Shown here piece after piece: positions 1-8,024 of a stretch of 64,000 bases of DNA (position 1 is its first letter; the number at the start of each line of letters is the position of its first letter). The position numbers and the translations under genes are program-made. The notes below the pieces were generated by a model. The model was not told the origin of the DNA. It ran no database searches and saw nothing but the letters and a program-made list of their open reading frames with translations. This DNA is from Acidobacteriaceae bacterium (lineage in GTDB: Bacteria; Acidobacteriota; Terriglobia; Terriglobales; Acidobacteriaceae). The stretch spans positions 41,891 to 105,890 of the forward strand of contig PLBY01000060.1 in assembly GCA_003134655.1 (NCBI GenBank), given 5' to 3'.

Positions 1-2433
1 GCTGCGCTACCCGAAGCACAGGCAGAAGTGGAGGAAGAAGCGCGGCGACAATCGGAGGCCGCGCGGTGGACCGAGGAGATCATTGACTATGCGCGGCAAT
101 GGAGCGAGCGCCGAGGCCGAATGGCAGAACGCGGCCTTCTGGTCAGAACGATCTCTGAATTACTCACCGCTCCAAGACTACCGGAAATCATTCACTCTGC
201 GCCACCCTGGAGCGAAGGGCGGATCGAGCAGGAGGCCGAGCGCATTCGCAAGAATCCGACACGCCTGGACCGACTGCGCGCATTTCAGGGATTCGTTCAG
301 CAGGAAACATACCCGCTGCTGGAATTCGGCACATGGCCTGGGTTCGCAGTGCAGCACGCTTTGAACTACGCTCCACGTGGACCAGTGCATGCGGCTGCGG
401 CAAACGACCTCTTAGGAGTAAGGGTGCTAACACTCACGCGCCGTTGGAGCGTCCAGGACCACCACAACCCCAGACCAGCGCTACTGCGGTCACTTCTGGG
501 GCATAAGGGTGGCGTTTGGGGCGTGAGCGTAACGGCGGACGGTCGCCGCGCGATCTCGGCGAGTGATGACAAGACGCTACGTTTGTGGGATGTGGAGACG
601 GGGGCGTGCCTGTGGGTCCTGGAAGGACACGCGGGTTTGGTCAGGAGCGTGAGCGTGACACCGGATGGGCGACGGGCCATCTCGGGCGGCGGAAGTGAAC
701 TCGCTCAGAAAGACTACACAGTGCGGCTGTGGGATCTAGAGACAGGACTCTGCCTGCGCGAATTGGGGGGGCATAGGAGTGACGTTATGTGTGTCGCCCT
801 GACGCCGGATGGTCGACGTGCAGTTTCGGCAAGCGACGACCATACAGTGCGAGTGTGGGACCTGGACGTGGGAACATGCCTACGTGTAATCGAAGGACAC
901 TCGGGTAAGGTAAAGAGCGTTAGCATGACCCCAGACGGCCAACGGGCGATCTCGGCGAGTGATGACAAAACGCTGCGTTTGTGGGACGTGGAGACGGGAG
1001 CTTGCTTGGCCGTGCTCGAAGGTCACACGGCGTGGATAGATGACGTGAGCGTAACGCCGGATGGTAGGCGTGCCGTTTCGGCCGGTTTGGACACAACAAT
1101 ACGAGTCTGGGACTTGGAAACTGGGGCGTGCTTGCAGATCCTAGAAGGACACACAATGATGGTCAGGAGTGTAAGTCTGACGCCGGACGGTCGGTGTGCT
1201 GTCTCCGGCAGTATGGATACCACCGTGCGGGTGTGGGATCTTGACACCGGCGCATGCGTTAGCGTGCTGAAGGGACACGGACCATGGGATGTGAAGAGTG
1301 TTAGCGTATCGGCAGATGGCCGCCAAGCGGTTTCGGCCGGTTATGACAGGACAGTGCAGGTTTGGGACTTGACGAGAGGCGAGGACCAGCGCGCCCAGGA
1401 TGGACACACACATGTGGTCCAGAACGTGAGTATCTCGGGGGACAGCCGACGTGCGGTGTCAGCCAGTCGGGACAAGACGTTGCGGGTGTGGGACCTGGAG
1501 ACGGGGGAGTGCATGCATGTGTTGCAGGGACACGCGAAAGATGTCACGAGCGTGAGTCTGACGACGGACGGCCGCCGCGCGGTATCGGCCAGTGTTGACA
1601 AGACGTTGCGAGTTTGGGATCTGGAGACTGGTGCCTGCCTTTGGGTTTTGGAAGGGCACACCGTGGGCGTGGTGTACAGCGTTATCGTGACGGCGGACGG
1701 CCGACGCGCGGTATCGGCTGGTGGTGATAAGACGTTGCGATTGTGGGACGTGAGGAGTGGCGTGTGCCTGCGCGTGCTAGAAGGGCACACGGGTGAGGTT
1801 CTGAACGTTAGTCTGACGCCAGACGGTCACCGCGCAGTTTCGGCCAGTGGTGACAAGACCCTACGGGTGTGGGACCTGGAGACGGGGCGGTGCCTACATA
1901 TGTTGGAAGGGCACACGCACTGGGTCATGAGCGTGAGGGTGACAGTGGATGGCAGACGTGCGGTGTCGGCCAGCAGGGACAAGACGTTGCGGGTGTGGGA
2001 CCTGGAAACGGGCGAGTGCCTACATGTGTTTCACGGGCATACGAAAGATGTAACGAGCGTGAGTCTGACGACGGACGGTCAGAGGGCGGTGTCCGCCAGC
2101 GACGACAAGACATTGCGGGTGTGGAACGTGAAAACAGGAGTATGCCTCTGGGTGTTGGAAGGGCACACTGACTTGCTCAGGAGTGTGAGTGTGACGCTGG
2201 ATGGTCGATACGCGATTTCGGCGGGTGGGGACCAGGTATCTATGGACCAGACGTTGCGCGTATGGGATCTGGCGACAGGCGCGTGCGCAACCATGGTTAG
2301 CCTCAAGGCGGCTGGTACCACCGTCGCAATATCCCCTCTGCTCAGCCGTATTGTCGTCGGCACGTCTGTCGGCAAAGTGCTCCAGTTCGATTTGCGCGGG
2401 ATGACTTTGACCGCAACGTCACACCTCACTTAA
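1..2433 (+). CDS. WD40 beta-propeller protein, probably C-terminal part of a STAND/NACHT-WD40 protein (5' partial)
   Basis: The reading frame is open from the first base of the window; the first possible start is GTG at 28 (801 residues), so the real N terminus probably lies to the left. Residues 1-150 are an alpha-helical, Arg/Glu-rich linker of the sort found between an NTPase module and its propeller. From about residue 155 to 765 there are 14 clear WD40 repeats of 42-49 residues, each with a GH near the start, an S(A/G)xDxT turn and an [RQ][LV]W[DN] end, plus one degenerate repeat: enough for two seven-bladed propellers. Repeats are close to identical even in DNA, which suggests recent amplification or gene conversion. 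WD40 arrays usually act as ligand sensors in STAND proteins. The next gene is a DUF4062-STAND protein, so I infer this one belongs to the same class; the NTPase part itself is not visible. Confidence 0.85.
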   Translation, partial: AALPEAQAEVEEEARRQSEAARWTEEIIDYARQWSERRGRMAERGLLVRTISELLTAPRLPEIIHSAPPWSEGRIEQEAERIRKNPTRLDRLRAFQGFVQQETYPLLEFGTWPGFAVQHALNYAPRGPVHAAAANDLLGVRVLTLTRRWSVQDHHNPRPALLRSLLGHKGGVWGVSVTADGRRAISASDDKTLRLWDVETGACLWVLEGHAGLVRSVSVTPDGRRAISGGGSELAQKDYTVRLWDLETGLCLRELGGHRSDVMCVALTPDGRRAVSASDDHTVRVWDLDVGTCLRVIEGHSGKVKSVSMTPDGQRAISASDDKTLRLWDVETGACLAVLEGHTAWIDDVSVTPDGRRAVSAGLDTTIRVWDLETGACLQILEGHTMMVRSVSLTPDGRCAVSGSMDTTVRVWDLDTGACVSVLKGHGPWDVKSVSVSADGRQAVSAGYDRTVQVWDLTRGEDQRAQDGHTHVVQNVSISGDSRRAVSASRDKTLRVWDLETGECMHVLQGHAKDVTSVSLTTDGRRAVSASVDKTLRVWDLETGACLWVLEGHTVGVVYSVIVTADGRRAVSAGGDKTLRLWDVRSGVCLRVLEGHTGEVLNVSLTPDGHRAVSASGDKTLRVWDLETGRCLHMLEGHTHWVMSVRVTVDGRRAVSASRDKTLRVWDLETGECLHVFHGHTKDVTSVSLTTDGQRAVSASDDKTLRVWNVKTGVCLWVLEGHTDLLRSVSVTLDGRYAISAGGDQVSMDQTLRVWDLATGACATMVSLKAAGTTVAISPLLSRIVVGTSVGKVLQFDLRGMTLTATSHLT
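490..2330 (+). repeat. WD40-coding tandem repeat, about 126-bp period, 14 copies
   Basis: The coding DNA for the propeller is a direct tandem repeat with a basic unit of 126 bp (42 codons). Units near 1480-1610 and 1970-2100 are especially alike, sharing the stretches for DKTLRVWDLETGEC and KDVTSVSLTTDG. Two units carry short insertions, at about 700-715 and 2225-2245. This is protein repeat structure and not a CRISPR array. Confidence 0.85.
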
Positions 2434-2482
2434 ACTTCACAGTCCTAAGCATTGAGGCAAGAAGATATCTGGAACCCGCCCG

Positions 2483-3916
2483 ATGCCGACCGCAACGCGC
2501 ACTTTCCGCGTTCTTGTCAGTTCAACCTTCGAAGACTTGAAGGCCGAGCGCGACGCGCTGCAGCGTGAGGTGTTTCCGAAGCTGCGCAAGCTCTGTGAAG
2601 AGAACGGCGCTCGCTTCCAGGCCATTGACCTGCGCTGGGGTGTCCGCGACGAGGCGGCGCTCGACCAGCAGACCATGGAGATCTGTCTGCGCGAGATCGA
2701 GCGCTGCCAGCAGACCGGCATCAAGCCAAACTTCATCGTTCTGCTCGGAGCCCGTTACGGTTGGCGGCCCTTGCCGGCACGGATCGAAGCGCAGGAATTC
2801 GAATCCATTCTTTCGGCTGCCTCGGAGGATGGCAGGCGGCGCCTTTTGTGGCGGGAGAATCAACCTGCGGCTGGCAACGGCTGGTACCGTCGCGATGACA
2901 ACGCCGACCCGGCCGAGTACATCCTTCGGCCGCGCGAGTTGAGCATGGCAACGGGTGCGACGGAGAAGGAGGCGGCTCGCGAGTCGGAGGCCACGGCCTG
3001 GAAGAGCGAGGGGGACCGTCTCCGAAAGATCTTCCGTTCCGCGATCGAGCGGCTGGGCTGGCCGGCCGGTGATCCGCGGCGCACGAAGTACGAAGTCTCG
3101 GCCACGCACCAGGGGATTCTCAAAGGACTGGGCGGGACCGAGGAGGACCGTAAGCATGTGTTTGCGTTCTTCCGAGACCCCACTCCGGGCAAAGAGGAAG
3201 ATCCAGAGCTTATGGCGCTCAAGCAGGACCTACGGAACAAACTCGGCAAAGAGAATGTCTGTCCGTTCCCCGCGTCAGATCTCGCCAAACTCTGTACAGA
3301 TGTCGAAGAACTGCTCAGCAAGGTGATCCTGGCCGAGGCAGGCAGGTTCATATCGCGCCCGGCGCTCGATCTGGAGGTGGAAGCGCATGAGGCATTCTCG
3401 CGCGACCGTGCCCGGCACTTCACGGGCAGGAAGATCGTTCTCGACGACATCAATGAGCATATTCGCGGGGGCGAGAGCAGTCCGCTGGTCGTGCATGGGC
3501 CCTCTGGATGCGGCAAGTCGGCCATCGTGGCGAAGGCATCGGCGCGAGCCAAGGCGGAGATGCCGGGTGCTGTGCTCATTCAGCGATTCATTGGCGTCAC
3601 GCCAAGTTCTTCGAATGGCCTCACCCTGTTGCACAGCTTGTGCGAGCAACTCTCGCGCGAGTACGGCATCACGGAAGAGACGCCCTTGGGTTTCCAACCA
3701 CTGATAGTGGCGTTCCACGATCGAATGGCGCGGGCGACGGCGGAGCGGCCGCTGGTGCTCTTCCTCGATGCGCTAGATCAGTTGCGTTCTGACGACGAAG
3801 CGCGTTCCTTCACATGGTTGGGGCAGAACCTGCCGCCGCACGTGTCGCTGGTCGCTTCGACCACAAAGGAGACGGACAGACACATATCGGAACACGCGGC
3901 GTATCCCCGCCAGTAG
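2483..3916 (+). CDS. DUF4062 - STAND/NACHT-type NTPase, truncated after Walker B
   Basis: 477 residues. Residues 7-100 match the DUF4062 pattern (VLVSSTFEDL, then ERDAL, IDLRWGVR, FIVLLGARYGW), a TIR-like fold known at the N terminus of TEP1/NPHP3-type and bacterial STAND proteins. A helical linker follows. The P-loop NTPase begins near residue 320, with Walker A GPSGCGKS at about 339-346 and Walker B LVLFLDALD at about 424-432. The protein then stops after a few residues, where family members continue with the rest of the NTPase, a winged helix and usually WD40 or TPR repeats. It lies 49 bp downstream of the WD40 gene and about 100 bp before a tRNA remnant. I infer that the C-terminal part was lost at the island junction. 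A role in phage defence or self/non-self conflict is plausible for the class but not shown. Function after truncation is doubtful. Confidence 0.8.
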   Translation: MPTATRTFRVLVSSTFEDLKAERDALQREVFPKLRKLCEENGARFQAIDLRWGVRDEAALDQQTMEICLREIERCQQTGIKPNFIVLLGARYGWRPLPARIEAQEFESILSAASEDGRRRLLWRENQPAAGNGWYRRDDNADPAEYILRPRELSMATGATEKEAARESEATAWKSEGDRLRKIFRSAIERLGWPAGDPRRTKYEVSATHQGILKGLGGTEEDRKHVFAFFRDPTPGKEEDPELMALKQDLRNKLGKENVCPFPASDLAKLCTDVEELLSKVILAEAGRFISRPALDLEVEAHEAFSRDRARHFTGRKIVLDDINEHIRGGESSPLVVHGPSGCGKSAIVAKASARAKAEMPGAVLIQRFIGVTPSSSNGLTLLHSLCEQLSREYGITEETPLGFQPLIVAFHDRMARATAERPLVLFLDALDQLRSDDEARSFTWLGQNLPPHVSLVASTTKETDRHISEHAAYPRQ

Positions 3917-4231
<315 letters not shown>

Positions 4232-5269
4232 ATGCAACCTGCTTCTCGGTTCGGAGTACCGCGTTTCAGCATGATGGCCCTGCTCCTCATCGGGCTTGCC
4301 GGCGTTCCCGCGTTAGGCCAAGACGCGATCGCGCAAGGCGAGCAGAGCCCGCTGCCGTTCGGCAAGATCACGATACTTGGCGCGGCAACGTGTCCCTTGG
4401 GCGCAACCGAGGGCGCCGCTTGTACCTCTGTCAGTGTGGCTTGCCCGCAGGTGCCCGATCTCACCGCGACCGTGAGCGAAGCCTTTCCCGTAGGAACACC
4501 CAAAGGCACCATCATCCTCGCCAACGGCGGTGGTGGCACAACCTTCTTCAACGCTGGATTTGCCAACACTTACCTCAATGACGGGTTCCGCGTAGTACAA
4601 CTCGCCTGGGCGACCGATTGGGAGGATACCGCCGGCGTCGGTGTAAAGACTGCGGCCTGCCGGCCCGCTTCAATCTTCCGCTATGTGTTCTATACCGTCC
4701 AGCGCGGGGATCGTACCTCGGGCTTCTGTGCTCAGGGCACGAGCGGAGGCGGTGCATCCATCGCGTATGGGCTCGCACAATATGGTCTGTCGAACGATTT
4801 CGATTACGTGATGATCAGCGGTGGGCCCGGCGTTTCCAGGATGGATTACGGTTGCGACAAGTCACTGTATACCGGGCCACCACTGAACCTCTGTCCGCTG
4901 CTGCCCAACGCTGCCTACGCCTACACGGGAGGAAAGCAGGTGAATGGCTGGGAAAACACGACCACGTGCAGTGCCAAGACGCCACTTCAATCCGATATTG
5001 ACAAGTGGGTGGCGGACTCGGTCGTCACAACCGGCGGCAATTACACGTATCCCAAAACCGGCATGAGTTGGTACTTCTGCGTAACTCCTCCGGCGAACGA
5101 CAGCAACGGGCAAGGCAAGTTCTTGATCGATGCGGTGCATCCTAAGAACGTTCCAGACGTGAATTGCTACTCCGGCGTCTGCAAGAGTGAGTCCGTGTGG
5201 CAGGACAAAAACGCGTTCAACGCAATGGTTGCCGAGATGCTCTCCCAGTGTGTTCCTAATCATCAATGA
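4232..5269 (+). CDS. Secreted alpha/beta-hydrolase-like protein
   Basis: I choose ATG 4232 (345 residues) because a purine-rich GGAGATGAGG precedes it and the protein then begins with a normal signal peptide (basic N region, hydrophobic MMALLLIGLAG, cleavage near ALG-QD). The nucleophile elbow G-T-S-G-G is visible at about residues 169-173, with Ser171 as the likely nucleophile. Upstream, a Gly-rich NGGGGTTFF segment fits an oxyanion-hole loop. Many cysteines (about ten) suggest disulfides outside the cytoplasm. The substrate cannot be told: esterase, lipase or peptidase are all possible. It is the first gene after the island junction and convergent with the kdsC-like gene. Confidence 0.65.
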   Translation: MQPASRFGVPRFSMMALLLIGLAGVPALGQDAIAQGEQSPLPFGKITILGAATCPLGATEGAACTSVSVACPQVPDLTATVSEAFPVGTPKGTIILANGGGGTTFFNAGFANTYLNDGFRVVQLAWATDWEDTAGVGVKTAACRPASIFRYVFYTVQRGDRTSGFCAQGTSGGGASIAYGLAQYGLSNDFDYVMISGGPGVSRMDYGCDKSLYTGPPLNLCPLLPNAAYAYTGGKQVNGWENTTTCSAKTPLQSDIDKWVADSVVTTGGNYTYPKTGMSWYFCVTPPANDSNGQGKFLIDAVHPKNVPDVNCYSGVCKSESVWQDKNAFNAMVAEMLSQCVPNHQ

Positions 5270-5362
5270 TGGTTTCGGTCTTAATCGCCTGGCAGGTAGA
5301 AACGCATCCGCTCCGCTGAATATGGGATTTTCGTACCACAAGGTTTTGCCGCGCTCGACGTG

Positions 5363-5917
5363 TCACGCGCGCGCTTTGTCGATCATCGCTTCCCAGATGC
5401 CTTTGGACTTGAGGACCAGTTCCACGGCTTCGCGGACAGCACCGTGGCCGGCGAGGGCTTTCGTCGTGTAGTGAGCGGCTTTTTTGACTTTGGGCACCGC
5501 ATCCCCGACTGCAATGGCTAGACCGACGCGGCGCATTAAGGGAATATCGGGAAGGTCATCGCCGATGTAAGCCACGGCAAAATCGGCGACGCCTGCTTTC
5601 CGCAAGATCTCTTCGTACGCCGGCAATTTTACCGGCTGCTTCATGTAGATGAACTCCATCTTCATCTCCGCGCGGCGGAGAAGCGCGGCGCTCTCGCGGC
5701 CAGTAATGCAGCCGGTGCGCAGACCTGCGCTATGGGCGAGGGTCAGTCCCTGGCCGTCGTGCGCGTCAAAGGTCTTGATTTCGAGGGCGGTGCCGTCGGT
5801 TTGGGAAAGCAGAGTAACGCTGCCGTCCGTCATCGTTCCGTCCACATCCATGAGGACCAGTTGGATGTTCGCCGCGCGCTTTTTGAGTGCGGGAGAGAGT
5901 TTGAAGCCTTCGGCCAA
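5363..5917 (-). CDS. kdsC: KdsC-like HAD phosphatase (3-deoxy-D-manno-octulosonate 8-phosphate phosphatase)
   Basis: About 184 residues, the usual length for the C0-type HAD phosphatase KdsC. HAD motif I is DVDGTMTDG (nucleophile and acid/base Asp), motif II lies in the CITGRES region, and motif IV is YIGDDLPDIPLM. The protein ends AVREAVELVLKSKG, typical of KdsC. It should remove phosphate from KDO-8-P for lipopolysaccharide synthesis. An in-frame TTG exists at 5932, but TTG 5917 has GGGAGG five bases upstream (5928-5923), so I prefer it. A 290-bp leader separates it from deoC on the same strand. KdsD and KdsA genes are not in the window, so another small-sugar phosphatase of this subfamily remains possible. 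Confidence 0.82.
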   Translation of the reverse strand: MAEGFKLSPALKKRAANIQLVLMDVDGTMTDGSVTLLSQTDGTALEIKTFDAHDGQGLTLAHSAGLRTGCITGRESAALLRRAEMKMEFIYMKQPVKLPAYEEILRKAGVADFAVAYIGDDLPDIPLMRRVGLAIAVGDAVPKVKKAAHYTTKALAGHGAVREAVELVLKSKGIWEAMIDKARA

Positions 5918-5932
5918 AGAAGCCTCCCACAA

Positions 5933-6205
5933 GAGAGAGTAAAAGAGAATCTAAGTTAACAGCCCAGTCGGTCGCATGCCAGAGAGTCTCTCGGGCCGAC
6001 GTTATTTCAACCGCAGCAGAACTAATGCTGCTCTCGGCTGAGGCGTGCGTTCAGCATTTCCAACGGCACCTTACACCGCGGCCAATACGGCGCGTTGCTG
6101 CGACTGTGTTGTCCGCATGGATGTTTGCGACTCTCGCATCCGGAGGATGAGACAGATTATAGCTGCGGGTTGGGTGAGGTATGGGTCTTGCGAGGGAAAG
6201 CAAGG
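5933..6205 (-). other. Leader region upstream of kdsC, possible structured RNA
   Basis: A perfect TATAAT lies on the minus strand at 6161-6156, just after the deoC stop, with no good -35. The 210 bases from there to kdsC contain several potential hairpins in minus-strand orientation: CATCC/GGATG, GCGA/TCGC, AGCAG/CTGCT, and near the gene a GAGAG/CTCTC hairpin enclosed by GTCGG/CCGAC. No riboswitch family is recognised. Confidence 0.3.
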
Positions 6206-6946
6206 CTAATAATCGGAGTGTCGCGCCACCGCGGGATCGGCGCCACGGAGTAATTCCTGCATGATCCGTACTCCTGAACTGGTTCCCACCAGGTCTGCGC
6301 CCGCGTCCAGCAACTCGCGCACTTGCTGGGCCGTATTGATGCCGCCGGAGGCTTTGATGCGAATGTGGGCGGGCGCGACTTGCCGCAGAAAACGGATGTC
6401 CTCGGGAGTGGCTACGCCCACCGCACCACCGCTGGCATTTTTCAGATAAGCGACGCCCGCGTCAATGCTCAACGCAACTGCCCGCTCGCGTTGCTGAGAA
6501 TTCAGCAACGGAAGTTCCAGCATAATTTTCACCGGGACCTTTCCCGCCGCTTCGACGACTCCGTGAATGTCGCCGCGGTATTCTCTCTCCATCCCGGAGA
6601 GCAGGAAACCAACATTGGGCATCAGGTCCATTTCCTCCGCTCCGTCGTCAATGAGATGCTGCGCCTCATCTGCCTTTCCGCGGCTGGTCATTGTCCCGTA
6701 AGGAAAGTCAATAAACGACGCCACGCGGATTTCCGTACCTTTTAATTCCTGAGCAGTTTTCTTGACCCACGCAGGAGGAATCATGGCCGCATGAAACCTG
6801 TATTTCAAACACTCCGCTACGTGCGCTTCCCAGAGTGCTTCCGTGAGCACATTTGAGATCAACGTATGCTGAATTCGGCGGGCAAGTTGTGCCGCATCCG
6901 TGGTAGCGAATTCGTGGTTGGGGTGAGATTCGTTCAAGTTCGTCAT
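6206..6946 (-). CDS. deoC: Deoxyribose-phosphate aldolase
   Basis: The ATG at 6946 has GGAG close upstream and gives 246 residues, normal for DeoC; the frame is open further upstream, inside the ribokinase gene, but that part has no DeoC similarity. The class I aldolase signature is present: the strand with Schiff-base lysine in IRIKASGGI, the earlier catalytic lysine region PVKIMLELPLL, and the phosphate-binding GADLVGTSSG near the end. It cleaves 2-deoxyribose 5-phosphate to glyceraldehyde 3-phosphate and acetaldehyde. It follows the ribokinase gene by 32 bp on the same strand, so the pair is probably one nucleoside/pentose-degradation operon. Cytoplasmic. Confidence 0.93.
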   Translation of the reverse strand: MTNLNESHPNHEFATTDAAQLARRIQHTLISNVLTEALWEAHVAECLKYRFHAAMIPPAWVKKTAQELKGTEIRVASFIDFPYGTMTSRGKADEAQHLIDDGAEEMDLMPNVGFLLSGMEREYRGDIHGVVEAAGKVPVKIMLELPLLNSQQRERAVALSIDAGVAYLKNASGGAVGVATPEDIRFLRQVAPAHIRIKASGGINTAQQVRELLDAGADLVGTSSGVRIMQELLRGADPAVARHSDY

Positions 6947-6978
6947 CACTCCGCTCTCGTATTTTCCTGCGTCACGCC

Positions 6979-7947
6979 TCAACCGGCTTGATCGGCGCTG
7001 AGCCACCGAGGCGGGATCATTGCGTGCAGTCTGCAGAACTCCAACACTTCTTGCCGCCGGGGCAGCGACGGGATCACGCCGTCTTTGGTCACTGCCATGG
7101 CTCCGACGATGACTGCAAACTGCACGGCTTCCTCGAGACACGCGCCCTGAGCGAGAGCGGTTGCGAGGCCGGCGTTGAAAGCGTCGCCAGCGCCGGTTGT
7201 GTCCACCGCCCGCACCCGAACGGCAGGGAATCGGTTGCACGACGATTCAGTGACGAGCAGTGCGCCTTTCTCGCCCAGGGTCATGACGACCTGCTTTACG
7301 CCCCGGCCAATCAACTCACCAGCGACAATCTCGGGATCAATCGAGGCCTCTGATGCTCGGCCCGCCAGCACCCTGGCTTCCGTCTCGTTCGGTGTGAGCA
7401 CGTCAATCATTTTCAGCAACGACACAGGCAGAGGCCGCACGGGCGCGGGATTCAAGATCGTGACCGCACCTGATGTTCGTCCGATGGTCAGCGCTGTTTC
7501 AGCGGCTTCTGCTGGAATCTCCAGTTGCGTCAGCACGACTGCTGCAGACTTCAACACGCTCGCTGCGGTGGAAACATCCGAAGCAGTCAGAAACTCGTTT
7601 GCGCCCGGATCCAGCACAATGCAATTCTGTCCGCTCCCCGCCTCGACCACGATGAATCCCACTCCGGTCGGCGCTTCAGCGGATCGCTTCAGGTGCGTGA
7701 TGTCAATGCCTTCGTTACGGTACAAGCCAAGCGCCATTTCTCCAAAGCTGTCTTTGCCAATCTTGGCGACAAAATCCACGCGAGCGCCGAGCCGCGCGCA
7801 GCCCACTGCCTGATTTGAACCTTTGCCGCCGAAGTCCACACGATAGCCAGTGCCCAGCAGCGTTTCGCCCGCTCCCGGAATTCGCTCGACCCTCATCGTG
7901 AGGCCGGTGGCGTAACTGCCCACTACGACGATGCGAGGAACATTCAA
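6979..7947 (-). CDS. rbsK: Ribokinase (PfkB family)
   Basis: 322 residues. The PfkB N-terminal signature DFGGKGSNQAVGCARLGA (about residues 39-56) and the C-terminal signature DTTGAGDAFNAG carrying the catalytic Asp are both complete, along with the NPAPVRPLP loop typical of ribokinases. It phosphorylates ribose, or possibly deoxyribose given its partner deoC 32 bp downstream, with ATP. GGGAG precedes the ATG by about ten bases. It is divergent from the ASPIC-TPR gene with only 77 bp between, so promoters for both must lie in that gap. Together with the exported nucleoside hydrolase at 11959-13047 it makes a small nucleoside-sugar salvage set. Confidence 0.93.
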   Translation of the reverse strand: MNVPRIVVVGSYATGLTMRVERIPGAGETLLGTGYRVDFGGKGSNQAVGCARLGARVDFVAKIGKDSFGEMALGLYRNEGIDITHLKRSAEAPTGVGFIVVEAGSGQNCIVLDPGANEFLTASDVSTAASVLKSAAVVLTQLEIPAEAAETALTIGRTSGAVTILNPAPVRPLPVSLLKMIDVLTPNETEARVLAGRASEASIDPEIVAGELIGRGVKQVVMTLGEKGALLVTESSCNRFPAVRVRAVDTTGAGDAFNAGLATALAQGACLEEAVQFAVIVGAMAVTKDGVIPSLPRRQEVLEFCRLHAMIPPRWLSADQAG

Positions 7948-8024
7948 AAGGAAATCTCCCGATTACATTCCGGACTACCAGAGAACGCCGTTAGCCTACC
8001 ATAGCTCAGTAGTCCCACTTCGCC

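Noticed and set aside
490..2330. Long tandem repeat that might be taken for CRISPR or a satellite
   Set aside because: It is in one open reading frame with a 126-bp period and encodes WD40 blades; there are no unique spacers.
5933..6160. 6S RNA upstream of kdsC
   Set aside because: Some pairing (GAGAGTC with GACTCTC) is possible between the ends, but I could not build a closing stem and central bubble, so I left it as an unassigned leader.
6947..7240. N-terminal extension of DeoC
   Set aside because: The open frame there overlaps ribokinase and has no DeoC similarity; the GGAG-preceded ATG at 6946 gives the normal length.
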